NCBI GenBank assembly: GCA_025618425.1
Contig: CM046850.1
Location: 9,846,749-9,910,748 of the forward strand
Length of the DNA: 64,000 bases
Direction: 5' to 3'
Origin: Heliocidaris tuberculata
Taxonomy: Eukaryota > Echinodermata > Echinoidea > Camarodonta > Echinometridae
In this document: in pieces, positions 1 to 10,149 of the stretch
How positions within the stretch are numbered: position 1 is the stretch's first letter
Layout of the letters: the number at the start of each line of letters is the position of its first letter
Notes under the pieces: generated by a model
What the model was told of the DNA's origin: nothing
The model's input: only the letters and a program-made list of their open reading frames with translations
Databases searched by the model: none
Program-made: the position numbers and the translations under genes

Positions 1-60
1 TTCACTAAAGTTGAGCTCTGGTTATGCGAGTACATTGTGAAAGAAACTGTCAAGAAGTAA

Positions 61-404
61 TAGACCTGGGCATCGTTTCATCAAACCGTCATAAGTGCAA
101 GTTCGCCGACATCCCATTGAAACGCATGTTAATTTTGATACAGGCGTTTCAATGGGATGTCGGCGAACTTGTACTTATGACCGTTTGATGAAACGCTGCT
201 CTCTGTTTACTAATGTATTTCAATTTATGCATGTTTCTATCCAGAAACCTTAGTTACCAACTATTTAGTGCACCTGCTATGCATAATGGCATCTCTATGG
301 ATGGAATCCATTTTGCATACATTACTTGTTGCTATGTCGGGCAAGCTTCTGGCAAGCTTTTGAGTTGTCAAGAAAAAACTTTGTTCAAGAAGTATGCATA
401 AAAT
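61..404. repeat. Nested copy of a dispersed repeat (family with TAGACCGCTTCGG ends)
   Basis: Shares the blocks ATTACTTGTTGCTA, GGCAAGC and TATCAAGAAC or close variants with copies at 9594-9852 (opposite strand), 38889-39125 and partly 34480-34620. It starts with TAGACC at 60-65, is cut by the fold-back element at 71-198, resumes at about 199 and is truncated at its right end. Order of insertion is outer repeat first, then this element, then the fold-back. Confidence 0.6.
71..198. mobile_element. Fold-back MITE, about 128 bp
   Basis: Two 53-base arms (73-125 and 144-196) are near-perfect reverse complements, including the outer GTTTCATCAAAC and the inner CATTGAAACGC, around an 18-base AT-rich loop. 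There is no coding capacity. Arm identity above 90 percent suggests a young element. Confidence 0.75.
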
Positions 405-703
405 TGGGAAAGGTTGATTATGCAATATATAAGAATTGGTGTATACTGCAAGGTTTTGGAATTATGAATATGATATGAAATTGACCCAATCTTGCTGCAA
501 CTCGTATACTCACACAGAAACGTGTATAGGCCTACAGCCCTATAGACACATGTGACATGAAAGTTTGTTCCAAACTTTAAAGCTATTTCTTGCTATATTT
601 CTAATATTTAGGTCATTTGAGGAGCAGTCCTTTTCTGAGGATATTTAGACATACAGAATATCTATTACACTTGCAATGATCATCAATTCTTCACGATACT
701 CAC

Positions 704-1006
704 GCATATTACTCCTCTCGTGGTCATCTTGGCGATCATTTCTGAGAAGAAGAGGAGTGTGACGATGGAGTCGACCACCAGTGTCATGTATTCCATGAAA
801 GGTATCTTCTCAAATGTTTTTGGTGTATTGAAGCAGAGTGAGATGAAGCTGACCATGGCAGCTCCTCTTAGTAGCTTGCGTACCCATGGTTGATTCACCC
901 ATTGGATCTTAGCATTATCTGTGATGTTTTCATCTGCACCATAGTCAGCAATAGCTATGTCATCACCAAGCCTCGTAGTGCTCTGCTTTCTTTTCTTCAG
1001 CACCAT
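704..1006 (-). CDS. NALCN: Sodium leak channel NALCN, first coding exon (partial gene)
   Basis: Encodes the cytoplasmic N-terminus and the first membrane segment of a NALCN-type four-domain cation channel, which carries a background sodium leak current in excitable cells. About 101 residues are visible. They include an initial M-V-L-K-K-R-K-Q-S, an acidic D-E-N-I-T-D-N-A segment, W-V-N-Q-P-W-V, N-T-P-K-T-F-E and the S1-end motif S-E-M-I-A-K-M, all in the same order and spacing as the start of vertebrate NALCN (recalled family knowledge). The start is secure because an in-frame TAG lies four codons upstream. The exon most likely ends at 704 before a perfect GTGAGT donor at 703-698; a weaker GTAATA donor after 713 is the alternative. 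The rest of the gene, well over 1,500 residues, lies beyond the left edge. Confidence 0.87.
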
Positions 1007-1105
1007 GATGATAGTCTAATATTCCTAGATTTGAACTCCTTTACTATGGCAAACTTATGCACTGTTCTGGTGCTTCATCCACCTCTTTCATTGTGTTGAC
1101 ATATC
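1007..1105 (-). other. 5' UTR part of the NALCN start exon, with upstream ORF
   Basis: A pyrimidine-rich tract ending TATTATACAG places a splice acceptor at 1107-1106, so the exon probably begins at 1105 and there must be a separate upstream non-coding exon. The leader holds a 16-codon upstream ORF (ATG AAA GAG to TAG) and a 4-codon one before the true start, which may damp translation. This is inferred from sequence only. Confidence 0.55.
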
Positions 1106-1211
1106 CTGTATAATAGTAGAAACAAATAAATCAATACATGCTACAAATCACAGTTAATAACTGATCTACAGCACAAAAATGCTGAAGGAATCAAGGGGGA
1201 GGAGGATTACT

Positions 1212-1436
1212 CTATGTCAGTGGTGGGTCCAAGACCAGAGGGTCCGAGATCAAGATCAAGATCACGATCAGACAGTCCGAGGTCCAGATCAAGATCAAGA
1301 TCCGCAGCTCGAGATCGAGATTAGAACATCTGAGATCAAGATCAGATATGTCTGAGATCAAGATCAAGATCAAGATTACTGATGCCGATCTCGAGACTGG
1401 TCCCGAGATCAAGATTGATCTCGAGGTACCAAACAC
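1212..1436. repeat. Degenerate GATCAA/GATCGA minisatellite
   Basis: About 200 bases of imperfect tandem hexamers (GATCAA, GATCGA, GAGATC variants) fall in the 5' flank or first intron of the NALCN gene. Stop-free translation of the minus strand here is a by-product of the hexamer periodicity. Confidence 0.85.
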
Positions 1437-2154
1437 TGCTCTATGTACATGTAAATCAGAAGTCTAAATGATTAAAAGACATCCTATTTAAGTCATATTT
1501 TTCAAACAAGAATGCCACAACAATTAATTCCAATGGCCTCATGAATGGCCCAATACCGACACATATTGACAGTGTCAGGCAGTGTCAAATTTAGGCCAAT
1601 AAGCCAGTCTGTAAAAAATTTGCACACGTGCAGATTAATGTTATTTGTACCGAGTACAGTTGATCTTTATATACTTTCATAGCGTGTGCACCATGATGCA
1701 CTCATCATTATGATTTTACTTGTTAAACGAATAGATCTAGCGTATCCAGCAAAACAGATGTGCCTGCGCGCACAAGTTGGGGGTCATAACAGGATCATTT
1801 GCACCTAACCTAGTCAAACTCGACGGCTTCATGAAGGACCGATGTGTATAATCAAATCGCACCATATATCAATTACGAATTGGCTTACTGAATAGCAGTC
1901 TTCACTTGATAATGAAAAATTTGAATATTAAAGTACGAGATACACCCACCCAACAGTTCAGGGGACCATGTAAAATCTACTCAGAGAAACTGCATGCAAA
2001 CTCTTGGCCCTTCCCTGCAATTTAGATCAATGACAAATATGTCAATGGTGTGTCAGTAAAAACTACTGATTATTAATAAATAAGTTGAATTTACTCACCA
2101 TCACCATTTCCACACGACATCACACATAATGATCGCATTGCCAACATGAGATTC
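1437..2154. other. No gene seen (5' flank or intron of NALCN)
   Basis: AT-rich sequence without coding bias, clear splice pairs or inverted repeats that I can recognise. Confidence 0.5.
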
Positions 2155-2425
2155 CCCATATCATCAGTAATCTCAGCTTTTAAAAATCCTTCACTTCCTA
2201 AATTCTTTTTCAGTTTTCACTATTCTCCCTGAATTTTCTGCTTCTTCTCAATTCATAATAATGATAATTCCCCTTAACCTCTTGTGGCTGAAACTGACAG
2301 GAAATTTACCCCAAAAGAAAAAAAAAAAAAAAAACATGAAGACAGGCACGCCAAACTCTTTTATTACTTACATTAATAAGGTGTATGCTTTCATTCTAAA
2401 TCTTAATGTTAAAAAACATGCACTT
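2155..2425 (+). repeat. Dispersed repeat, copy 1 (copy 2 at 5200-5475)
   Basis: Shared with 5200-5475 in the same orientation: CCCCATAT, ATCATCAGT, TCTCAGCTTT, then TCTGCTTCT, TAATTCC, ATGAAGACAG and TAAATCTT occur in the same order. An oligo-A tract sits at 2317-2334 in this copy only. It is non-coding and its class is unknown. Confidence 0.6.
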
Positions 2426-2550
2426 TCAGTTGTTCAAGCATAATTAAGTTGGAAGAGCCTATTTACATGGAATCTACATTATATCTACATGTAATTGAAA
2501 AAAAACCCCAAAAACATTGAAATGGATTCTACGCCCCACAATTTCAAAAC

Positions 2551-2683
2551 CAGAGGCATCGGAACGTTGGGCTCAGACAATGGATTGGGAGCATCTTGGG
2601 GGGAGGGGGGGGGGGATCTTTTGTCTGGCGGACAAAAGATGCAACCCAATGCATTGTCCGAGCCTGACATTCTGACACCTCTG
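2551..2683. mobile_element. Fold-back element with G-tract centre
   Basis: Begins CAGAGGCATCGGAACG and ends with an imperfect reverse complement of it, finishing CACCTCTG. A second internal inverted pair (GACAATGGATTGGG / CCCAATGCATTGTC) encloses a G-run and a short hairpin, CTTTTGTC/GACAAAAG. A single related end (CAGAGGCGTCGGAACGTCGG) occurs at 33781-33800. Confidence 0.65.
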
Positions 2684-3109
2684 CACAAAACTCCTAAACA
2701 GAGGTAGATCTAGATCTATCATGCATTATTATCGGGCATTACTGCAAAATCAGAAATTTTCGGGAATCGTTGATGACAGCCAGTTTTGCGGCAAGAAACT
2801 TTTACAAATTAATTTTATGTTATTTCAACTGTGATTTATTTCGCAGCATGAAACATTCACGAATCTCGACCACTCGCAAAATTTGCGAAAGTTTCATGCA
2901 CGTGAAATTTTCTGGTTTTACAGTAGACCACTGCCAAAGTTCTTTTCTTTGTCTCACAGACAGGGTGCATGCATTATCAGATAAACAACACAAATGCAGT
3001 CATGATCATCGCACATATAAAATAGTACGTAGATCTACTGTAGATCTAGATCAGTTGACGCATTCTGGGTAAGTTGTCTTCCGCAACTAAACACTGCATC
3101 GGAGGAGAT

Positions 3110-3300
3110 AATTTAGGTTTATGCAAATTATGCAAATTGCCAAAAAGTTAATTTTTCGGCAACAAAGCTGAAATTGTTTGCAGCCCACACACACATAGCC
3201 ATGGGATCACAAATCAACAACAAAACTTCCAACAGAAAGAACTTTTCTAGGTTTAATACATGCTAAATAGGACTGTCAAATCGACTATATGTTGTATGAG
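3110..3300 (+). repeat. Fragment of the 20.2/22.3/55.3 kb repeat family
   Basis: The blocks TTATGCAAATTGCC, TTTTTCGGCAACAAAG and CTGAAATTGTTTG recur at 22435-22470 and 55510-55575 in the same order. The fragment is truncated at both ends. Confidence 0.6.
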
Positions 3301-4770
3301 TGTGCATGCACGTAATAAATCTGACACAAGTCAAAAACATGATGAAGCTTACTTCACTCGTCAGCTGGAATGTATATCCCTGCAACCCCATACTGAGCTA
3401 TGCACTCAAAATAGCTCCCCACACACGCTAGCATTGAAACGGTATGCGAATTATGCACACACACTAGACTCTATGCACACCCGTCACACCGGCTGTTCGG
3501 TCAATCTTGAAATTTTGACATTTTATCCACCATCAACTACATGTTCTCTTGTAAAGCACTCATAGTTTATTCATCCTTCAAAATATATTTGAAATACGTT
3601 TCATATCATACCAACACATCCAGCTTCCATTGGTGTAATCAAATATGTGACCTGTTCACTAACAACTCCGAGCAATCGTCACACATCTCCTCTCCCGTGT
3701 CGCCATTTTCCGCAGCATGGAATTAACCATTTCGTTTCAATGAAATAGGGTACTTAACATGCATTTGTAAAATGCGTCATGTAGATTTTATTATTTGTAA
3801 TCAGAAAATATACTTTAATAGCTCTAAAATCATTTTTTTATTCGAAATAGTAAGTATGCTAGAACTGTAGTCACTCAGAGTTTATTATTATCCATTTTCA
3901 ATGCTAAATACGCGTTCACTACGTATGCAGACCCCTATTAAAAATGGACTAGTCCACTAATAAATTTTGGCCTGTTTGGTCAATTTATTCCGTCGATCTA
4001 CCGTAGATGAAAAACGACTGGGTATATGAACGTAAAACGTATGGGGCATGCAGTCTGCGGCATATTACTGTTGAGCTGCTCTATCTATTTGTAGCTAGCT
4101 GTGGGGTGCAGGTGATGGGGGTGAATTGTACACTGACAGCAGGTGCAGTGATATGCGATAGGGATTAGTCTTAGATATCTTAGACATAATATTGAATTAG
4201 AAAAACACATGGGGAGTGAAGTGGTTATGGCTCCCATGGCAATTGTAGGCCTATATTCTGTCTGCCGTACAATTTACAGAACTCTTCCTCTTAAGAACTG
4301 GCGAAATGGTGGAGGGTCCGGAGCTGGGAGCTTGGGGAATACAGCTCCCTTCATTTCACCCCTTACTTAATAATAACAAGAGGGGAAATAGGGTACAGTT
4401 TTACAGCCTGTTAACCTAAAAAGCTTTTAGGCAAGATAATGTTCAAATATCTTCGAAGATCCCAAATTTCTTATTTCTTTTCAAGACATGTATGTTAGAC
4501 CTATGTATTTTACATTTTAACATTTGAAATTCCAAGTTCGCATATAATATATGCGGGCGAACTCCCTATCAGACTCATCTTAGCATGTAAATAATGTTAT
4601 GTAGCCGAAATATTCTTTCAACAGAGAGGAAATGTTCAAACAAACAAACCTGAATATACCCCCCCCCCCCACAACACAAGCATTGAATTATATACACACA
4701 CTCGTATCACCACCACAAATTCAATAGGCTGATGCACATAATACAGGCGTTTAAGTAAGTTTTTCACATC
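3301..4770. other. No gene seen
   Basis: AT-rich sequence with a 10-base C run near 4661-4670 and scattered short direct repeats. A roughly 100-codon open frame at 3260-3565 has no recognisable domain and no splice partners, so I do not call it. Confidence 0.45.
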
Positions 4771-4771
4771 A

Positions 4772-4909
4772 GGGGAGCGTTTCATCAAGCATTTTGTCAG
4801 TGATTTTTACTGACAAATTTGCTCTCAGCCACTCAGATGCAAGGATTTCAGTAGCTTATAAGACTTGTCGGAAAAAATATCCGACAAATCCTTTCATGAA
4901 ACGCTCCCC
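4772..4909. mobile_element. Fold-back MITE, 138 bp
   Basis: Terminal inverted repeats GGGGAGCGTTTCATCAAG and CTTTCATGAAACGCTCCCC match over about 18 bases. An internal pair (TTTGTCAGTGATTTTTACTGACAAA, and separately TTGTCGG with CCGACAA) adds secondary hairpins. It is non-coding. Confidence 0.75.
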
Positions 4910-5028
4910 AAATCATCCAAATTCATGCTCCTTACGCCCTGATCACACCGGCCTGAAATAGCCTATGGGAGTGAAATTGGTTGCTCCTATGCGAGTGGCG
5001 GGAAGCAATGGCAGATCCGTGGGAGGGT

Positions 5029-5048
5029 GGCGGGGGGGGGGGGGGGGG
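5029..5048 (+). repeat. Poly(G) tract
   Basis: A run of about 17-18 G preceded by GGGAGGGTGGC. It is one of at least a dozen such tracts in the window, usually at the edge of short repeat elements. Confidence 0.8.
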
Positions 5049-5199
5049 TGGTCACGGTGGTATATGTAAATATATGTTATGTATATCACGGACAAGAAAA
5101 ATCTGTGCCATCTTTAAAATGGACAAAGGGAGTACCGGTATTTTGGATTTTTTTTTTGTACGTGTATATGAATCACATAACATCGCAGTGCCGATAGGA

Positions 5200-5475
5200 A
5201 ATACCCCATATACCCCATATATCATCAGTGGTCTCAGCTTTCAAACATCCTTAGCTTTCTTATTCTTTGTCGGATTTCTTTCAAACTTTCTACTATAAAA
5301 TTCTCTTTCTCTGATTCTTCTGCTTCTACTCAGTCCAAGTTTCCATGAAGGGTTAATTCCATTTTAACTGAAGAACTGTGGCGTAAAGCCTTCTGTACCA
5401 TGAAGACAGAACTTTGTACAGTATACAGTAATAACAACCCCATCCCTTTTCATTTTATTAATCTAAATCTTTTGA
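5200..5475 (+). repeat. Dispersed repeat, copy 2 (copy 1 at 2155-2425)
   Basis: See the copy at 2155-2425. This copy lacks the oligo-A tract and extends slightly further on the left. Confidence 0.6.
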
Positions 5476-6211
5476 TTTTACTTGAAATGTTTTAAGTTGC
5501 TGGTTTTCAATAATTACATTGATTTCTTAGAACATAAATTGATTGTTGTGGGTAAATCTATACTATTTTATTCACATTTTAAATACAGGAATTCAAGACA
5601 CATTACACCACTTTCTTCTCTTGCATAATTATTATTATAGGCTGCCAATGTGCTGCCAGTGTATAAACGTGGGTTAGAAAAGAAAAGAAAAACAAAAGAA
5701 ACACAAACAAACAAAAACAACAACATATCATTATACCGAATTGCATTGTTTTCATTTCATTCATTTTATTTCATTTATGACCACAATAATAGCAAATAAT
5801 TTACAAAGACTTTCAGTTTACACAAATCATTATGAGCATAGAAAAACGATTAAGAATGAAATCTGGCACATAAATTCGGTTTTTAAACAAAATGAAATTT
5901 ACGCTGTAATTGGTAAGTAAATAAATGCTAGCTGTATGGTGGAGGAAACCTTATGGAAAGCAGAGCTTGTAATTCAGGTTCCCTAACATAAATATCGGAG
6001 TATCATTTAATAAAACAAGAGCATAAACATGATATGGACACACGATACAAGACCACACAGAACAGGGGCGGTATTCAAATCAAAACGCGCATTAAGTTAG
6101 CCTTAATTATACTTAGCATGTGGATTGGCTAAGTAAACTGGCTTGACTCGTATTCAGATCAAATTTAAGAAATTTACTTTATCAAGCCGACTTTAAAGCA
6201 AAATAATATTA
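5476..6211. other. No gene seen
   Basis: Low-complexity A-rich sequence (AAAAGAAAAACAAAAG around 5680) and a short end-like motif GGGCGGTATTCAAATC at 6065-6081. That motif weakly resembles the reverse complement of the sequence at 9155-9175 and may mark an older element into which the 6.2-9.1 kb elements were inserted. Confidence 0.4.
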
Positions 6212-6350
6212 GTTACCCCCTGCTTGTTCACGAAATACGGGCAAATATCTACGGTCTGGTGCTATATCCCATGAGGCCGGAGGCCGAATGGAATACGGCA
6301 CCAGACTGCATAGATATTTCCGTATTTCGTGAGAACAAGCAGGGGGTAAC
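6212..6350. mobile_element. Fold-back MITE, 139 bp
   Basis: Arms GTTACCCCCTGCTTGTTCAC...CGTATTTCGTGAGAACAAGCAGGGGGTAAC are almost perfect reverse complements. The pairing continues inward (GGTCTGGTGC / GCACCAGACT) to a small loop, so the whole unit can form one long hairpin. Confidence 0.8.
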
Positions 6351-6450
6351 GATTTTTATCATTTTAGGTGTACACTGTACAAAAAAAAAGTTACCGTTTT
6401 TTCACGGGAATTTCTGGCAGTCAGGATGCCGGGACTGCCCCTTTTTCCAC

Positions 6451-6456
<6 letters not shown>

Positions 6457-6486
<30 letters not shown>

Positions 6487-6570
6487 GGATATCAGCATAT
6501 ATTTACAATAAATTTATGTATTTACAATAAATTTATGTAAATATGTAAATATATGCTGATTTCCGGTAAA
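6457..6570. repeat. Poly(T) tract followed by an inverted repeat
   Basis: About 30 T precede arms CCGGATATCAGCATATATTT (6486 onward) and TATATGCTGATTTCCGG (to about 6568), separated by two copies of TTTACAATAAATTTATGT. A further hairpin, ACAGAATTCAT...ATGAATTCTGT, lies at 6678-6720. Confidence 0.65.
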
Positions 6571-6792
6571 CCAACAAACTTGCTGTTGTTTTACAGGAAA
6601 AGACTGTAAAATTGAAATAACGGCAATACCTTGTAATTTCAAGGGCTGAAAAACCAGTAGTTTTACAGTCATTTTTACAGAATTCATGTAGAGATCATGT
6701 AGATCTCTATATGAATTCTGTAGTGTAATCTCATTGGTAAAGTTACGATGAAAACATAATTCATATTTCAGAAACTACTCACCACTTGTTAA

Positions 6793-7190
6793 AGGCCAAG
6801 TCCACACTAATATCAAGTTGATTTGAATAAATAGAGTAAAATTATACAAGCATAACAGTGAAAATTTTATTGAAATCGGATGTAAAATAAGAAAGTTGCG
6901 GCATTTTGAAATTTTGCATTATTTCTTGAAACAGTGATATGCATAACATGGGAGGTATGCAAATGAGTGAACCGATAATGTCACACACTCACTTTTCCTT
7001 ATGTATTTTATTGTATGAAATATCATATATTTCAATTTTTTGCTTCAATAAAGTAAAGCATGGTTTGACTCCTTATGGAACATGTAAAATCATCATTATT
7101 GTAACTTATTTTGATACAAGGGAGAGATTCTTTATTATCACATCCATAAAAATTGAAATATTTGAAATTTAATATAATAAAATAGAGTTC
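6793..7190 (+). repeat. Left half of a TTAA-flanked MITE
   Basis: TTAA at 6789-6792 is followed by AGGCCAAGTCCACACTAA, a typical end of short TTAA-inserting elements. The matching right end is not evident, so the right boundary is approximate. A related right end (GTGGACTTCCCC then TTTAA) is at 53805-53820. Confidence 0.4.
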
Positions 7191-7456
7191 AGCGGATCAA
7201 GCGCATGCATGCGCGCAGCTGTGATGATAACGGGAAATATTCAGGGATGGATTTAGCGCATGCTCACAAATATCAACAACAATGCAAAACATAAAAAATA
7301 CAGGAAATATTCAGTGGATGGTCTGTATGGTCACAGTAGCTTGCACTTATTATAATTTGCTTGTGCGCAGCTTATACTGCGCTGCATATATATCTATGAA
7401 AGCCACATACCCGCCAATCTAAGTAATTGGTTTAAGTCTGCTAGGGAGCTGTCTTA

Positions 7457-8481
7457 AGCCCCTTTCACAATTGGTCTGCGACCAGTTTGCGACCGCCTGC
7501 AACAGATTTTTCGGGGTGTTGCACGACCGATCGCTTGGTGTCTTGCGACCACTCGCAGTCGTTGCAGGCGGTCGCACGAACCTGAGGCGGTCGTGACTGG
7601 TCGCATCTGAACTTTGAACATGCTCAAAATCCAGACACGACCAGATGCGATCGATTCATACGCATTAGGTCGTACGACCAGTCGTGCGATTCTCGTATGA
7701 GTGTTGCACAACGTTGCACGATTAGATGCGAGAGTTCGCACGACTCAATAGTCGCAGTGGGTGTGCTGGAGGTCGTGCAACACTCGCACGTGCGCTAGCG
7801 ACCTATAGCGACCTATAGCGACCAGTCTTGCGAATGGGTGCGATTGTGCTAAGACCATGAGACTGTTGCACGACCCATCGCAGCACATCTGTCAACGTTG
7901 TACTACCGTTGCACGACTGTATGAGACTGTATGCGACTATTCCTCGGGGGTATATATAGGGGGACTATGGAGATGATCCTCTGCAACAGGGCCCTCCTCT
8001 AACAACTTTCTCTTATTTGTAACTTTCTTCTTTGGCATCTTGACTATTAAGAAGGCCAACTTGAAACTGACTATTACCGGTCAATTGTCGAGGGGGTTTT
8101 TATATACCCCACGCCACTCGCACGAATGCTCTCACGACCACTTGCACCGGTCTCATTCAATCGCACGAGCGATCGCATGGTCTCACATCCACTCGCACGA
8201 CCATGCAATCGATCGTGCGACTATTGTGATTGGCGTCAAGCCACTCGCAATCACTCGTGCAACACTCGCATGTGAACGCAAGACCACTCGCACGAGCATA
8301 TGCGAGCAAATGCGACTTACTCGTGCAACGGTCTCTTCTAGTCGCTTTTGTTTTACGACCGCTGTTGCATTTGTGAATGCCTTTCTGCGACCTGATGAGA
8401 TCGATGGCGATTGAAGCCTGTTGCAGCCTGTCGTGCGACCAAATGGTCGCAAACGGTCGCAGACCAATTGTGAAAGGGGCT
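7457..8481. mobile_element. Non-autonomous PIF/Harbinger-like DNA transposon
   Basis: A 1,025-bp unit with terminal inverted repeats AGCCCCTTTCACAATTGGTC and GACCAATTGTGAAAGGGGCT, bounded by TTA at 7454-7456 and TTA at 8482-8484. A 3-bp TTA duplication is characteristic of PIF/Harbinger insertions (family knowledge). The interior is GC-rich and made of degenerate, partly palindromic units around TCGCACGACC and TGCGACC on both strands, which leaves long open frames without meaning. No transposase is present, so mobility would depend on an element elsewhere. Confidence 0.8.
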
Positions 8482-8512
8482 TTAGACTTAGGGTAAAATA
8501 CTTACTGCTTAA

Positions 8513-9094
8513 AAGGGAATGAAACCCTGGGGGAATCCATTTCAATAAAAAGAGAGGATAGAGAGAAGTAATTTTTAAAAAGTTCCATCAAAATCTGCTA
8601 AGACATGAGAAAGTTGTGAAAGTTTGAAAAGTCTCAATTTACTTTCTATGGCGATCCTCAAATTGGCAATGTTGCTTCAAAGTGACAGGTAGAGTAGGGC
8701 GACTCTCCATGTGTTTTCTACACAAAATTTCATATTTTCTCCATTATCTCTAAAAATTATGCTTGTCTTTTTGTGAACTCAACATATGTTGTGTCAAATA
8801 CATTTCTCCAAGATATATCTTGAGCTAAGAAGGAGACAAGCTGCACCTTCAGAGATAGTGGGGAAAATATGAAATTTTGTGTACAAAACATATGGAGAGT
8901 TGTCCTACTAAACCTGTCATTTTAAAGCACCATTGCCAATTTGAGGATCGCCATAGAAAGTAAATTGAGACTTTTCAAACTTTCATAACTTTCTCATTTC
9001 TTAACCGATTTTGATGGAACTTTTTTTAAATTGCTTCTCTCTATCCCTTCTTTTCATTAAAAATGATTTTTTTCCCCTAGGGTTTCATTCTCCT
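8513..9094. mobile_element. TTAA-flanked (piggyBac-type) MITE, 582 bp
   Basis: TTAA at 8509-8512 and 9095-9098 bound inverted ends AAGGGAATGAAACCC and GGGTTTCATTCTCCT. Longer internal arms also pair: CAAATTGGCAATG and GATCCTCAAATTGG on the left against CATTGCCAATTTGAGGATC on the right. A third end of the family starts at 50146. It is non-coding. Confidence 0.75.
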
Positions 9095-9593
9095 TTAAGT
9101 ATTTTATCTCAGCCGAAAACTAAGTAAACTACTCATATTTCATTCTTAAGTATTGAACTGAATACGGGCCGAGGACAATACATCAAGACAACACAAGAAC
9201 GGGACACTGAATAGCCTTCTGCAGCTTACATACTGTAACCGTTTATTTGCCTAAGCTTAAGATTATGTTTGAACGAAACATAAGAAAGCGTTTTTAAACG
9301 TTCTAAATCATTATGCAATGAACTTCTAATTCTCTTTAATACATCAATGTGAATCATAATATGGTCAAGCTCCTTTCACAATCATGACAATGGCACCATC
9401 CAAAGTATGTCTCATGTAGGCCTATATACATAATAACATTAATAATCTTTGATGAGCAAGGTACACACTGTATACATGGTATAAGGGGGGCATGACTTCT
9501 ACATGTATAATGCTACATGCCATTGGTCCTACATGTATGTATATTGTCAGATGAAAGCAGATGTTGATCTCAATGGGACAAACAGAGCAAATA

Positions 9594-9733
9594 AACCGCT
9601 TCGGTAATGTTGCAAATTTTATACATACCTTTCAAACAAAAGGTTGTTCTTGACAACCTGAAAGCTTGCCGGAGGCTTGCCGGACATAGCAACAGATATG
9701 TATGCAAACTGGATTCCAAGCATTGAGGCTCAT

Positions 9734-9773
<40 letters not shown>

Positions 9774-9852
9774 GAGGTTAATGGAATAGCTCGTCACTAG
9801 GTGCTCAGAGAATTATGTGCATAAATTTGTATACATTACAGAAGCGGTCTAT
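9594..9852 (-). repeat. Dispersed repeat copy with TIR-like ends
   Basis: Ends ACCGCTTCGGTAATG and CATTACAGAAGCGGT are inverted. The internal sequence matches 38889-39125 in the opposite direction, including the CAAGCATTGAGGCTCATTTATAA block. This copy carries a roughly 33-base poly(A) at 9738-9770. Confidence 0.65.
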
Positions 9853-10139
9853 TGTGGGCTTCAAATTAGAACGTCCATTCATTCCTGTCCCCACTTGTCT
9901 TCATAAGATGTAGCAATATCCATAATTCTTTTCTGACAAGCGAGAAAAAGTGGGCCATCAGATGCCTTTTTACTCCGAAATCCCTCACAAGCTATAAAAA
10001 AGTCACCACCTTTGAAAAAAAGGGAGGGCACAATCTTTGAGGTGTGAGCTTAAATTGTGCTTCTTGAGTTTAACTTAAAAAAGGGGCACCTCTAAATCGG
10101 CCAGTGAGAAGTGTATGTACTTATATATACATGCAGAAT
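9853..10139. other. No gene seen
   Basis: AT-rich spacer without recognisable features. Confidence 0.4.
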
Positions 10140-10149
10140 TACAGAAGCA

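Larger units (their letters stand above)
15..640. repeat. Dispersed repeat split by nested insertions
   Basis: Bases 15-60 and 405-640 match, in order and without a gap, the uninterrupted stretch at about 29644-29900. Shared landmarks are the run ending ACATTGTGAAA, then GTTGATTATGCA, then the block around TGCAAGGTTTTGGA. At this locus the repeat is interrupted between about 61 and 404 by two younger insertions. The family is unnamed to me and shows no coding capacity. Confidence 0.7.

Noticed and set aside
2485..2707. Overlapping 67- and 70-codon frames
   Set aside because: They coincide with a fold-back element with a G run.
7454..8545. Arg/His-rich open frames of 95-124 codons on both strands
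   Set aside because: They lie inside the Harbinger-like element and come from its TCGCACGACC satellite.
6065..9175. A single large outer transposon from 6065 to 9175
   Set aside because: The end motifs (GGTATTCAAATC and the reverse complement of CCGTATTCAGTTC) match over too few bases to claim a pair.
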